DNA of 64,000 bases, from positions 1-64,000 of the forward strand of contig LGRX02033499.1 in NCBI GenBank assembly GCA_001247695.2. The letters run 5' to 3'. The DNA comes from Cymbomonas tetramitiformis. Lineage: Eukaryota > Chlorophyta > Pyramimonadophyceae > Pyramimonadales > Pyramimonadaceae. Shown here piece by piece: positions 1 to 11,922 of the stretch (position 1 is the stretch's first letter; the number at the start of each line of letters is the position of its first letter). The notes beneath the pieces are model-generated. The model saw only the letters and a program-made list of their open reading frames with translations, made no database searches and was not told where the DNA came from. The position numbers and the translations under genes are program-made.

Positions 1-3000
1 GCGTGCACCTCACACGCCGCGGACTTAGTAGCTGCAGCTTGGCGTGCGGGCACCCCACACGCCGCGGACTTAGTAGCTGCAGCTTCGAGTGCACGCACCC
101 CACACGCCGCGGACTTAGTGGCTGCAGCTTCGCATGCGTGCACCCCACATGCCGCGGACTTAGTAGCTACAGCTTCGCGGGCGTGTACCCCACATGCCGC
201 GAATTTAGTAGCTGCAGCTTCGCGTGCGTGCACCCCACATGCCGCGGATTAGTAGCTGCAGGTTCGCATGCGTGCACCCCACACGCCGCGAACTTAGTAG
301 CTACAGCTTCGCTTGCGTGCACCTTACACGCCGCGGACTTAGTAACTGCAGCTTGGCGTGCGCGCACCCCACATGCCGCGAACTTTGTAGCTGCAGCTTA
401 GCATGCGTGTACCCCACATGCCGCGGACTTAGTAACTGCAGCTTCGCGTGCGTGCACCCCAAACGCCGCGGACTTAGTAGCTGCAGGTTCGCATGCGTGC
501 ACCCCACACGCCGCGGACTTAGTAGCTACAGCTTCGCGTGCGTGCACCTCACACGCCGCGGACTTAGTAGCTGCAGCTTGGCGTGCGTGTACCCCACATG
601 AAGCGAACTTAGTAGCTGCAGCTTCCCTTGCGTGCACCCCACACGCCGTGAACTTAGTAGCTGCAGCTTCGCGTGCGTGTAGCCCACACGCCGCGGACTT
701 AGTAGCCGCAGCTTCGCGTGCGTGCACCTCACATGCCGCGGACTTAGTATCTGCAGCTTCCCTTGCGTGCACCCCACGCGCCGCGAACTTAGTAGCTGCA
801 GCTTCGCGTGCGTGCACCCCACACGCCGCGAACTTAGTAGCTGCAGCTTCGCGTGCGTGCACCTCACACGCCGCGGACTTAGTAGCTGCAGCTTGGCGTG
901 CGTGTACCCCACATGCCGCGAACTTAGTAGCTGCAGCTTCGCGTGCGTGCACCCCACACGCCGCGAACTTAGTAGCTGCAGCTTCGCGTGCGTGCACCAC
1001 ACACGCCGCGAACTTAGTAGCTGCAGCTTCGCGTGCGTGCGCCCCACACGCCGCGGACTTAGTAGCTGCAGCTTCGCGTGCGTGCACTTTACACGCCGCG
1101 GACTTAGTAGCTGCAGCTTGGCGTGCGTGTACCCCACATGAAGCGAACTTAGTAGCTGCAGCTTCCCTTGCGTGCACCCCACACGCCGTGAACTTAGTAG
1201 CTGCAGCTTCGCGTGCGTGCACCCCACACGCCGCGGACTTAGTAGCTGCAGCTTCGCGTGCGTGTACCCCACACGCCGCGGACTTAGTAGCCGCAGCTTC
1301 GCGTGCGTGCACCTCACACGCCGCGGACTTAGTAACTGCAGCTTCCCTTGCGTGCACCCCACGCGCCGCGAACTTAGTAGCTGCAGCTTCGCGTGCGTGT
1401 ACCCCACATGCCGCGAACTTAGTAGCTGCAGCTTTCCTTGCGTGCACCCCACACGCCGCGAACTTAGTAGCTGCAGCTTCGCGTGCGTGCACCCCACACG
1501 CCGCGAACTTAGTAGCTGCAGCTTTGCGTGCGTGCGCCCCACACGCCGCGGACTTAGTAGCCGCAGCTTCGCGTGCGTGCACTTCACACGCCGCGGACTT
1601 AGTAGCTGCAGCTTCCCGTGCTTGCAGCCCACATGCCGCGGACTAAGTAGCCGCAGCTTCGCGTGCGTGCACCCCACACGCCGCGAACTTAGTAGCCGCA
1701 GCTTCGCGTGCGTGCACCTCACACGCCGCGAACTTAGTAGCTGAAGCTTCGCGTGCGTGTACCCCACACGCCTTGGACTTAGTAGCTACAGCTTCGCGTG
1801 CGTGCACCCCACACGCCGCGATCTAAATAGCTGCAGCTTCGCGTGCGTGCACCTCAAACGCCGCGGACTTAGTAGCTGCAGCTTCGCGTGCGTGCACCCC
1901 ACACGCCGCGGACTTAGTAGCTGCAGCTTCGCGTGCGTGCACCCCACACGCCGCGAACTTAGTAGCTACAGCTTGGCGTGCGTGTACCTCACACGCCGCG
2001 GACTTAGTAACTGCAGCTTCGCGTGCGTGCACCCCACATGCCGCGAACTTAGTAGCTGCAGCTTCGCATGCGTGCACCCCACACGCCGCGAACTTAGTGG
2101 CTACAGCTTCGCGTGCGTGCACCTCACACGCCGCGGACATAGTAGCTGCAGCTTGGCGGCGTGGTACCCCACATGCCGCGAACTTTGTAGCTGCAGCTTC
2201 CTTGCTTGCACCCCACACGCCGTGAACCTAGTAGCTGCAGCCACGGCGTGCACCCCACACGCCGCGGACTTAGTAGCTGCAGCCAAGCGTGCGTGCACCC
2301 CACACAGACTGAGGACAGGCTTCATGTGCGTGCAGTACCCCACACGCCGCGAACTTAGTAGCTACAGCTTGGCGTGCGTGTACCTCACACGCCGCGGACT
2401 TAGTAGCTGCAGCTTCGCGTGCGTGTACCCCACATGCCGCGAACTTAGTAGCCGCAGCTTCGCGTGCGTGCACCCCACACGCCGCGAACTTAGTAGACGC
2501 AGCTTCCCTTGCGTGCACCCCACACGCCGCGGACTTAGTAGCTGCAGCTTCGCGTGCGTGCACCCCACACGCCGCGGACTTAATAGCCTCAGCTTCGCGT
2601 GCGTGCACCCCACACGCCGCGGACTTAGTAGCCGCAGCTTCACGTGCATGCACCCCACACGCTGCGAACTTAGTAGCTACAGCTTCGCGTGCGTGCACCT
2701 CACACGCCGCGGACTTAGTAGCTGCAGCTTGGCGTGCGTGTACCCCACATGCCGCGAACTTAGTAACTGCAGCTTCGCTTGCGTGCACCCCACACGCCGC
2801 GAACTTAGGAGCTGCAGCTTTGCGCACCCCGCACACGCCGCTGACTTAGTAGCTGCAGCTTACGTATGCAGGCCCCACATGCCGCGAACTTAGTAGATGC
2901 AGCTTCCCTTGCGTGCACCCCACACGCCGCGGACTTAGTAGCTGCAGCTTGGCGTGCGTGCACCCCACATGCCGCAAACTTAGTAGCCGCAGCTTCGCGT

Positions 3001-6000
3001 GCGTGCACCTCACACGCCGCGGACTTAGTTGCTGCAGCTTCGCGTGCGTGTACTCCACATGCCGCGATCTTAGTAGCTGCAGCTTCGCTTGCGTGCACCC
3101 CACACGCCGCGGACTTAGTAGCTACAGCTTCGCGTGCGTGCATCTCACACGCCGCGGACTTAGTAGCTGCAGCTTGGCGTGCGTGCGCCCCACACTCCGC
3201 GAACTTAGTAGCTGCAGCTTGGCGTGCGGGCACCCCACACGCCGCGGACTTAGTAGCTGCAGCTTCGAGTGCACGCACCCCACACGCCGCGGACTTAGTG
3301 GCTGCAGCTTCGCATGCGTGCACCCCACATGCCGCGGACTTAGTAGCTACAGCTTCGCGGGCGTGTACCCCACATGCCGCGAATTTAGTAGCTGCAGCTT
3401 CGCGTGCGTGCACCCCACATGCCGCGGATTAGTAGCTGCAGGTTCGCATGCGTGCACCCCACACGCCGCGAACTTAGTAGCTACAGCTTCGCTTGCGTGC
3501 ACCTTACACGCCGCGGACTTAGTAACTGCAGCTTGGCGTGCGCGCACCCCACATGCCGCGAACTTTGTAGCTGCAGCTTAGCATGCGTGTACCCCACATG
3601 CCGCGGACTTAGTAACTGCAGCTTCGCGTGCGTGCACCCCAAACGCCGCGGACTTAGTAGCTGCAGGTTCGCATGCGTGCACCCCACACGCCGCGGACTT
3701 AGTAGCTACAGCTTCGCGTGCGTGCACCTCACACGCCGCGGACTTAGTAGCTGCAGCTTGGCGTGCGTGTACCCCACACTCCGCGAACTTAGTAGCTGCA
3801 GCTTCCCTTGCGTGCACCCCACACGCCGTGAACTTAGTAGCTGCAGCTTGGCGTGCGTGCACCCCACATGCCGCAAACTTAGTAGCCGCAGCTTCGCGTG
3901 CGTGCACCTCACACGCCGCGGACTTAGTTGCTGCAGCTTCGCGTGCGTGTACTCCACATGCCGCGATCTTAGTAGCTGCAGCTTCGCTTGCGTGCACCCC
4001 ACACGCCGCGGACTTAGTAGCTACAGCTTCGCGTGCGTGCATCTCACACGCCGCGGACTTAGTAGCTGCAGCTTCGCGTGCGTGCACCCCACACTCCGCG
4101 AACTTAGTAGCTGCAGCTTGGCGTGCGGGCACCCCACACGCCGCGGACTTAGTAGCTGCAGCTTCGAGTGCACGCACCCCACACGCCGCGGACTTAGTGG
4201 CTGCAGCTTCGCATGCGTGCACCCCACATGCCGCGGACTTAGTAGCTACAGCTTCGCGGGCGTGTACCCCACATGCCGCGAATTTAGTAGCTGCAGCTTC
4301 GCGTGCGTGCACCCCACATGCCGCGGATTAGTAGCTGCAGGTTCGCATGCGTGCACCCCACACGCCGCGAACTTAGTAGCTACAGCTTCCTTGCGTGCAC
4401 CCACACGCCGCACTTAGTAACTGCAGCTTGGCGTGCGCGCACCCCACATGCCGCGAACTTTGTAGCTGCAGCTTAGCATGCGTGTACCCCACATGCCGCG
4501 GACTTAGTAACTGCAGCTTCGCGTGCGTGCACCCCAAACGCCGCGGACTTAGTAGCTGCAGCTTCGCGTGCGTGCACCCCACACGCCGCGGACTTAGTAG
4601 CTACAGCTTCGCGTGCGTGCACCTCACACGCCGCGGACTTAGTAGCTGCAGCTTGGCGTGCGTGTACCCCACATGAAGCGAACTTAGTAGCTGCAGCTTC
4701 GCGTGCGTGTACCCCACATGCCGCGAACTTAGTAGCTGCAGCTTTCCTTGCGTGCACCCCACACGCCGCGAACTTAGTAGCTGCAGCTTCGCGTGCGTGC
4801 ACCACACACGCCGCGAACTCAGTAGCTGCAGCTTTGCGTGCGTGCGCCCCACACGCCGCGGACTTAGTAGCCGCAGCTTCGCGTGCGTGCACTTCACACG
4901 CCGCGGACTTAGTAGCTGCAGCTTCCCGTGCTTGCAGCCCACATGCCGCGGACTAAGTAGCCGCAGCTTCGCGTGCGTGCACCCCACACGCCGCGAACTT
5001 AGTAGCCGCAGCTTCGCGTGCGTGCACCTCACACGCCGCGAACTTAGTAGCTGAAGCTTCGCGTGCGTGTACCCCACACGCCTTGGACTTAGTAGCTACA
5101 GCTTCGCGTGCGTGCACCCCACACGCCGCGATCTAAATAGCTGCAGCTTCGCGTGCGTGCACCTCAAACGCCGCGGACTTAGTAGCTGCAGCTTCGCGTG
5201 CGTGCACCCCACACGCCGCGGACTTAGTAGCTGCAGCTTCGCGTGCGTGCACCCCACACGCCGCGAACTTAGTAGCTACAGCTTGGCGTGCGTGTACCTC
5301 ACACGCCGCGGACTTAGTAACTGCAGCTTCGCGTGCGTGCACCCCACATGCCGCGAACTTAGTAGCTGCAGCTTCGCATGCGTGCACCCCACACGCCGCG
5401 AACTTAGTGGCTACAGCCGCGTGCGTGCACCTCACACGCCGCGGACTTAGTAGCTGCAGCTTGGCGTGCGTGTACCCCACATGCCGCGAACTTAGTAGCT
5501 GCAGCTTCCCTTGCTTGCACCCCACACGCCGTGAACTTAGTAGCTGCAGCTTCGCGTGCGTGCACCCCACACGCCGCGGACTTAGTAGCTGCAGCTTCGC
5601 GTGCGTGCACCTCACACGCCGCGGACTTAGTAGCTGCAGTTTCCCTTGCGTGCGTGCACCCCACACGCCGCGAACTTAGTAGCTGCAGCTTCGCGTGCGT
5701 GCACCCCACACGCCGCGAACTTAGTAGCTACAGCTTCGCGTGCGTGCACCTCACACACCGCGGACTTAGTAGCTGCAGCTTCCCTTGCGTGCATGCACCC
5801 CACACGCCGCGAACTTAGTAGCTGCAGCTTCGCGTGCACGCACCCCACATGCCGCGGACTTAGTAGCTGCAGCTTCGCATGCGTGCACCCCACACGCCGC
5901 GGACTTAGTAGCTACAGCTTCGCGTGCGTGCACCTCACACGCCGCGGACTTAGTAGCTGCAGTTTCCCTTGCGTGCGTGCACCCCACACGCCGCGAACTT

Positions 6001-6236
6001 AGTAGCTGCAGTACTAGCTACAGCCGCGTGCGTGCACCTCACACGCCGCGGACTTAGTAGCTGCAGTTTCCCTTGCGTGCGTGCACCCCACACGCCGCGA
6101 ACTTAGTAGCTGCAGCTTCGCGTGCGTGCACCCCACACGCCGCGGACTTAGTAGCTGCAGCTTCACGCGCGTGCACCTCACACGCCGCGGACTTAGTAGC
6201 TGCAGCTTCGCGTGCATGCACCTTACACGCCGCAAC
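1..6236. repeat. 45-bp satellite array, about 138 copies
   Basis: The whole stretch is a head-to-tail array of a 45-bp unit, for example successive GCCGCGGACT landmarks at 61, 106 and 151. Each unit carries CTGCAG (PstI) inside the palindrome GCTGCAGC, a GCGTGCGTGCAC motif and a CACACGCCGCG block. Because 45 is a multiple of three and most units lack stop codons in four of six frames, long spurious ORFs appear on both strands as 15-residue repeats (HAREAAATKFAACGV on -, RELSSCSFACVHPTR on +). I see no promoter or unique flanking domain, so I call it satellite DNA and not a gene. The array continues off the left edge and ends at about 6236 where unique sequence begins. Confidence 0.93.
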
Positions 6237-7527
6237 TTCATCCTTAGACTGAAACACCGGACTACTCTGACAGGACGTGAAATAAGCCTGCTCCTTCATG
6301 TTTTTTATCACACCTTTCCCTTGCAAGCCGCACTTTCTTAGCACAAGTTATGACGAAGTATGTGCAAGGCTTGTCTCATCGTGCAGGTAGCATGTACAGA
6401 AGTGTCTTCGGAAAAGCAGTATTTCCTCTTGGACATATTCAACACAGTGTTATGCTCTCCCACAGTGAGGATCGGTGAACCGAGCGTTGCGATGGGATGT
6501 ACGACCAATCAGGTGACTTGACGACAATTTCTGGGATCTCTTCTCAGAAATGGTCATCTTTGCTTATCCTAGCTTGAAATCCTAATGCGCATGCACCAAC
6601 ATAAGAACCCTGAACCTGCTCCAAGTGAGTCGTGTATTTAAGCTACAATCAATCTCGTGGTTGGTTTTGAGAATCTGTACCAAAAAGACAGGAGGGCTTT
6701 GTGGGGCCCTTCGGCATCTGGTGGGGACCCTCCGGCAGGCGCTTGTGGTGATTCCGAATGGACTTCAAGCAAGCGTCTTGACACAAACTGAAAATCTATA
6801 TGACATCTTCCAAATCACACAGCAGGTACTGCCCGGCCAAAATAATTGCATGCAGTGTGAGGATTTTGTGCATGCTTTGAAGAACAAGTTTGGAAGTCGT
6901 TAAGCCCACAAGTATGATCAACCTGAGGAGAGTTGGGCCATGGGTATGGACATGTGCGATAGAAGACATCGTCGTCACTTTGGTTGCATGTCATGGTGCT
7001 TGGGACAGCAGTCTGAAAATGGTTTTGCCGGGGCAATTTTAAAGGGTGGTTGTCTCGTTGGCTTGCAAGCAATAGGGCAGGAGTCTTACACTTACGTTCA
7101 TGCTATACCTGGATTTGGGTTTTTAGACTTGGGCGCTTTTTTTTTTTCACTGCTCTGTGGTTGGCTCAAACTCCTGGCGATTCATTCACGATTATTTACC
7201 TTGGGGTCTTCAGTTTGCGCTTGTTGCGCTATTCATTTCGTGGGGGTCGAACTTGGACAGAAGACATGCCCAGTTGAGCCCAAAGCCCAAAGTTTGTGCT
7301 TCTCCGACCCGCAGTTTTTTGCGGCTCTTGGATCGTAATCGGCCGACGGTCAGTAGGCGCCGCCGGTAAAAAACATCTCTTATCGTGAACGACGACGTGG
7401 CACATAATGAACATGACAGTTTCACGGTCTCCATGTTGGCAGAAATAATCCTTTTAACGTGTACCGTACTGTTCGATCAATGATCAGAATGAAGATTTTG
7501 GAATCGCTCGGATACAGAAAATCAGAA
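6237..7527. other. Unique sequence, no confident gene
   Basis: This follows the satellite directly. It contains a T-tract near 7139-7147 and one 92-codon ORF (6625-6903, listed separately). No domain, RNA gene or transposon end was recognised. Confidence 0.5.
6625..6903 (+). CDS. Unrecognised short ORF, possibly an exon
   Basis: A 92-codon open frame with ordinary, non-repetitive composition (for example DIFQITQQVLPGQNNCMQCE). I do not recognise the protein. It could be an exon of the same disrupted host gene as 10910-11310, with the DIRS-like element between them, or a chance ORF. No splice-site pair around it is convincing. Confidence is low. Confidence 0.2.
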   Translation: MSRVFKLQSISWLVLRICTKKTGGLCGALRHLVGTLRQALVVIPNGLQASVLTQTENLYDIFQITQQVLPGQNNCMQCEDFVHALKNKFGSR

Positions 7528-8205
7528 TTATATATCCCGATAAATGTTGAAGAATGATGACGCGTCGCTGGTATTGAGGCATCCGTTGGGCTTTATCAAG
7601 AGTCCAAATTTCGGTATAACATGAACGTTACACGTTGTTAGCCTCCAGTCAGCCTCCAGTAGTTGCGTTGCCATATGCCCCTTGCCTTTCTCCTTGTCGA
7701 GAACCGCTGAGATGGTGTCACCCGCGACACTCCTGAGCACGGAGCGTGGCCTGCCAAAGGTAACAAATGCGAACACCACGTAGGTGCAGGCTCCGAGCAT
7801 CTCGGTCTCAACTCTGCCCACTGGAATCAGCTCCAGCCCGTGTGCGTGCACCACTAAGACATGCCTTGCTCGCAGCCACGTCATCACTTTCGGCTCCTCC
7901 CCCGCCTCATCAGCTGCCTGCACCTGCAGGGAGGACAACCCTTCACCACACGGGAGAGTCTTCGGCCCTTTGCAGGCCCAGGGTGCCCCATGTCCTCGCG
8001 GTAGGTGTTGATAGCGGAGAGGTAAGGCTGCATGTTGGCTGCCTCGATGCTCCCCCTTGGAAATCAGGTGGGCAATGTAGAGGCAGACCGTGGCCTCCGT
8101 AGCCGGCAGCCACGACCTACCCTCGGCCACACGGCATTGCATGAAGGCTTGTGCCTTCGGCGGGTACTTGCCCACCATCGCGTCACCCGATGTTGCTTGC
8201 TGCAA
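7528..8205 (-). pseudogene. Tyrosine recombinase fragment of DIRS-like element
   Basis: An open frame of 225 codons. The start resembles the N-terminal core-binding domain of retroelement tyrosine recombinases: FMQCRVAEGRSWLPATEATV then CLYIAHLISKGEHRGS. The middle is frame-shifted. A later piece, TYVVFAFVTFGRPRSVLRSV, resembles the first-arginine region of the catalytic domain. The H-x-x-R and tyrosine motifs expected further on are not present, because the frame ends near 7528 in unrelated sequence. Truncated and frameshifted. Confidence 0.6.
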
Positions 8206-8680
8206 CTACACTGCCAGCTCTGTGCGAGAGCTGTCCCTCAGCTCCCCTCTGCAGCACTCCCGAAGCACTTCATCTCGGCCACTCAACTGATCCGCTACTG
8301 TTGGGCCTATCAGCTCATACTTCTCCGTGTCCATGTCCAGGTGCTCATAGTCACCGTCATCTTTGGAGAGGTAGGTAAAACCATGTGCACCGGTCTTTCC
8401 CACGGTACCTTGATACCAAGCGTCATCAATGGACCAGTCCTACTGCCTGGAGCCAGCTTCGGCTATCGGGTACTCATTATCGCTTGCTCCACACCCTGCA
8501 TGTAGCGGCTCACCGGGAGGCGGAGATGCGGAACATGACGCCGTCCCAGCTTGAGGCTCCGAGCAGCTCGGACTCTCCCAACCTGCTGAACTGAACAGAT
8601 CCCCCGCACCTGGGCAGAATGACCACTTCCTCAGCCAATGCCTCCAGCTGTTGGAACCACGCCTGCCCAAGCTAGTAGGC

Positions 8681-9836
8681 TCACCTTCGCTTCACCTTTG
8701 CTGCCCACCCCCGCTTGGTGGAGATCACGAAGTGTATCACCCTAAAATTCAATCTTGACGGAGACTTCGTCAGACACATTGATAGGCAGCGCCCGGGAAA
8801 TCTCAATCGGCGGCCATCGCCGTTGTCGTGACGCCTCACTGAGAAGCTGCGCTGGCCTTCTGGTGGATCTTTTGCAGTATGGCCGGTGTCACAGTGAACT
8901 GTCCCGCTTTGAGGTCCACCTCCAATCCGAGGTGCTCCACGAGCCATGTCGGCTCCCATTGCCCCTTCTTCTCGTTGCGGCCAAGGCCTAGTCTCGCCAA
9001 GACTCGGCTCGCCAGGTCTCGCGCCCAGAGCGCCTCGATCCAATTGCTCACCAACACCAGAAAGTCGCCCATGTATGGGAGATGCTCCTCTCGCCCGCTT
9101 TCTCCAACTCGTTTGCAAACAGCTCGACGCCGTCACTCTCTAGTTTGTGCACCTCTCGCTGGTCCACCGCGGACCTTGGAGAGCGTAGGCACTCCACAAG
9201 CACCTTCATCACCTTGGCGAAGATGTTAGGGGAGTCGTTCCACCCACAGGGAAGGGCGCCGCAGTAGAATAACTCCCCCTGCACGTCAAATTGCATGTAT
9301 TCTAGGAAGGCGGGGTCGATCCCCACTACGTGGTGACGTAGTACCCAACTTGGAGGTTGAAGTTGATGCACCGGTCGTTCGGCTTGGCAAGCCTCTGCGG
9401 CTTCTTGAGCATTTCTATCTTGCAACGCCACTTCACACAATAGGAATTCAACCAGCGAAAGTCCGTCACTAGACGCCACTTGTTCGTCCCTGGCTTTGGC
9501 ACCAGAAACCCCCTCGAGACATGGCGTCATTATCTCACTCACACGCTCGCACGCGTGCGCCTGTTTCGACGCTCCATCTCTATGGCCATCCACTCCAGAT
9601 GCGGAGTGGTAGCGTCTGTCAACGATACCCCAAGGTCGAAAGGCATAGGCGCCTTGTCGACCCAATGCATCTTGGCGCCCTTGTTGATCCACTGCATCAC
9701 CTCGCCGCTCGCGCTTGCTGCGCGCCATATCCCCCTTCCGCTCCGCACCTTTCGAAGTGGGATCTTTTCGTTGGATGCCCCGAGGGGCGGAGAGCGCCCA
9801 AAACTTTCCAAATTTGAAGTTAGGTGTGGGCGCCAT
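8681..9836 (-). pseudogene. Reverse transcriptase/RNase H of DIRS-like element (broken)
   Basis: The 9836-9048 frame contains the RT palm: HHVVGIDPAFLEYMQFDVQG followed by ALPCGWNDSPNIFAKVMKVL, which matches the LPFGW..SP..F+KV pattern of DIRS-type RTs. Upstream the frame is shuffled by indels. Just after a frameshift near 9070 the active-site strand reads PYMGDFLVLV, where a Y-x-DD box is expected, so one catalytic aspartate is lost. The next frame (9072-8836) gives LVEHLGLEVDLKAGQFTVTP, the conserved strand after the DIRS RT thumb. The copy is inactive. Confidence 0.72.
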
Positions 9837-10442
9837 GCCCAGACCTTGACCCTCTTCCGCCCTTACCGTTCACACTCCCGCTGTTGCCTTTGCCCGCACT
9901 GCTGCCCGTGTCTTTTCCTCCTGGTCACAAAAAGTCGAAACTTTAGCGTTGGCCTTGGCGTGCGTGGTTATCACGGTCTTCGCGTTTTGGGCGTCGAACT
10001 CCATCAACCACTAGTCAAGACTGAGTCGGTCACGAGCCCGTCAGTCAAGCGCACACCTTCTCCTCGATATATTCGAGCTTCGCTCGCGACGCCTCCGTGC
10101 CACCGTGCACCGTAGCGTCCGATTCCATGCTTACCCTGAGCTGGATCGTGTCGCTTCGGTCGCTATGTAGGTCCTCTCGCCAAAGTTACCTCCATGGTGG
10201 GCGGCTCCTTTCTCATCTTCGACCTAGTCCATCGTGCTCTCGGAGTACGCGATCACCAGATGCTCGTAACCCATCGAAGAGTTTATACGTTTGGAGAGGA
10301 CGTCATAGGTCTTATCGTCGTAGAGATCAAACATCTGGCGCAGTGCCTCCAACTCAGCGTCCTCAGGCTCCAATTTAACCATAACTACTATCATAACCAA
10401 TGTCATCTCATTAGTAGTTAGTGACAACACTTCGTGTGACAA
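9837..10442 (-). pseudogene. Gag-like region of the DIRS-like element (broken)
   Basis: The frame 10442-10224 reads PEDAELEALRQMFDLYDDKT, a helical acidic stretch. After a stop and frame changes, readable protein continues (for example WLMEFDAQNAKTVITTHAKA near 10000) up to the RT block. Position upstream of RT on the same strand suggests a capsid-like gag ORF. Several frameshifts and stops make it a pseudogene. Assignment rests on position, not on a recognised domain. Confidence 0.4.
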
Positions 10443-10770
10443 GGTGGAAGTAGTATAGCGACTTTCATAAGTACTATCATAGCTAATATCATCTCATTAG
10501 ATAGTGACAATAATGCTTCGGACAAGGTGGAGGTCATACGTGTTCGAAGGGTAGCTACGTCTTTCGCATGCGTATTGCAAGGTGGAGATGTCAAGAGTTT
10601 AAAGGGACGGCTCTGCTATTGGGTCGTTTGTGACAAGGTGGAGGTAGTAAGTGTTTCAAGGGGTGGCAGTCTCCTTGGGTTGCATGTGACATGGTGGAGA
10701 TGTCAGGCGTTTGAAGGGTTGGCTATGTTACTGGGTTGCTTGCGACAGGGTGGAGGTGTTGTGCTTTGTG
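10443..10770. repeat. Imperfect tandem repeat with GACAAGGTGGAGGT motif
   Basis: The block GACAAGGTGGAGGTnnTA..TGTTTCAAGGG..GGC recurs at roughly 55-65-bp spacing (about 10438, 10517, 10577, 10634, 10690 and 10748) with much divergence. The start also holds a second copy of ACTATCATAnCnAATnTCATCTCATTAG, present at 10386 and 10470. It is a minisatellite-like region with no coding capacity that I trust. Confidence 0.6.
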
Positions 10771-10909
10771 TTGGGCAAAATTCCCAATTCTCAAAAGAGG
10801 TGAGTTAATGAATGCAAGTTTTGTCGTTTGCCTTTTCATATATATACAACCGTGTACGTATATTTATATTTGCTTTCTGTTTGTTTATGTATGATACACT
10901 TTGAGCTAG

Positions 10910-11310
10910 GGCCATACAATAAGCAATTTGAAGAGTTGTTCACGCTGAGTGGGCAGGTCTTGACAAATAAAGTAATTGACCACTTGTTAGACACCATCAC
11001 CACGATAGAGCTTTTACAATCCAAGAGCAAATTCCCTGAAAACCGGAAGACAATCTTGCAGCATGTAGAAGAAGTACATGGGATCTCGAAATTTGATGAG
11101 GTATGTCACATCACACAGATATACTATCTTTGGGGCATTGAAGATGGTAAGGGAATTTATGGGACTTGACACCGTGGGATTGGGGTACAGGTGGTACAAA
11201 GAGCCCTGCTAGAAAGTTTCAGAAGTTTGCTTCTAGAGAATATGGGTGGTAATATCCCACCGCATGTGGCCAAGCACTTTCAAGTTTTGGATGCACGTGA
11301 AGATGAATAG
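10910..11310 (+). CDS. Last two exons of an unrecognised gene
   Basis: The first exon (about 10910-11100) follows an AG and reads ELFTLSGQVLTNKVIDHLLD and FPENRKTILQHVEEVHGISK. It ends FDE before a GTATGT donor. The second exon (11191-11310) follows TGGGGTACAG, starts in the same phase with VVQRALLESFRSLLLENMGG, and ends ...VLDAREDE and TAG at 11308-11310. Phase 0 on both sides and clean splice signals support real coding sequence with a C-terminus here. I do not recognise the family; helices dominate. Upstream exons may have been displaced by the DIRS-like element. Could also be a decayed gene fragment. Confidence 0.5.
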
Positions 11311-11922
11311 CCAATGGGCATGGGTGATTATCACAGATCTTTAATACATATCGATTGAGCAAACCACCCAATTTAGTTCTTCCTAGACTTGCGGTATGCT
11401 GCTCATGTCTCTATGTTTAGAATTCTCGGACAACACACTGTAAAGAGGTGCAAGCTGATCTCTTAAGTGACATTACGGCCATTGTCTATTTGAAGCATGC
11501 CGAAGGTTTAGAATAGTGTAGGTTTCCTGGATATAGTTCATAAGCTAAGTAGAGTGTGCACATCTTAATCTATTCAGACTTTCGGAGGCGCAAAAAAATG
11601 GCCACCATGAGATACGTGTGTGAATGTAGAACCCGTTGCACCACATACCATGATTGCGCATAATTGCGCGAACAATCGAATCGATTTCACATCAAAACCG
11701 CCCTAATCATAATTAATCATATTGAATATCACGTATAGTCTAGTAATATTCTATTGCGCCATCAGGCTATCTAAACTTTACAACGTGTTTTCAAAACCGG
11801 GTGTGAGTGCCTTGCTAGCACCCTTCCTGCACCGTGGATCCTAGGCCGATCGGTATATAATCGGCTATGTGGCTCGTTTAATCACCTTTTTCATCCTCGG
11901 CCCCATTGTACGCTCATCAATC
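11311..11922. other. Intergenic sequence with TATA-like box before hAT gene
   Basis: AT-rich non-coding stretch. A TATATAA at 11854-11860 lies about 60 bases before the ATG of the chromodomain/hAT gene and is a plausible core promoter. Nothing else was recognised. Confidence 0.4.
11854..11860 (+). promoter_or_regulatory. TATA box upstream of the hAT gene
   Basis: TATATAA flanked by GATCGG and TCGGCT, 62 bp upstream of the ATG at 11923. Position and sequence fit a eukaryotic core promoter; not tested. Confidence 0.4.

Larger units (their letters stand above)
7528..10442 (-). mobile_element. Decayed DIRS-like tyrosine-recombinase retrotransposon
   Basis: Read on the minus strand, three blocks follow in the order gag-like (10442-9837), reverse transcriptase plus RNase H region (9836-8681), and tyrosine recombinase (8205-7528). 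RT-RH-YR order with no integrase is the layout of DIRS/Ngaro-type retroelements, which use a tyrosine recombinase for integration. All blocks are broken by frameshifts and stops, and the recombinase lacks its C-terminal catalytic part, so this copy is dead. Element ends were not found. They could be split direct repeats or inverted terminal repeats in this class, and I could not see either. Confidence 0.7.

Noticed and set aside
1..6236. Long repetitive ORFs on both strands (up to 413 codons) as proteins or a CRISPR-like array
   Set aside because: They are readings of one 45-bp tandem unit in several frames. There are no variable spacers between the repeats, so it is not a CRISPR array, and no unique domain supports a gene.
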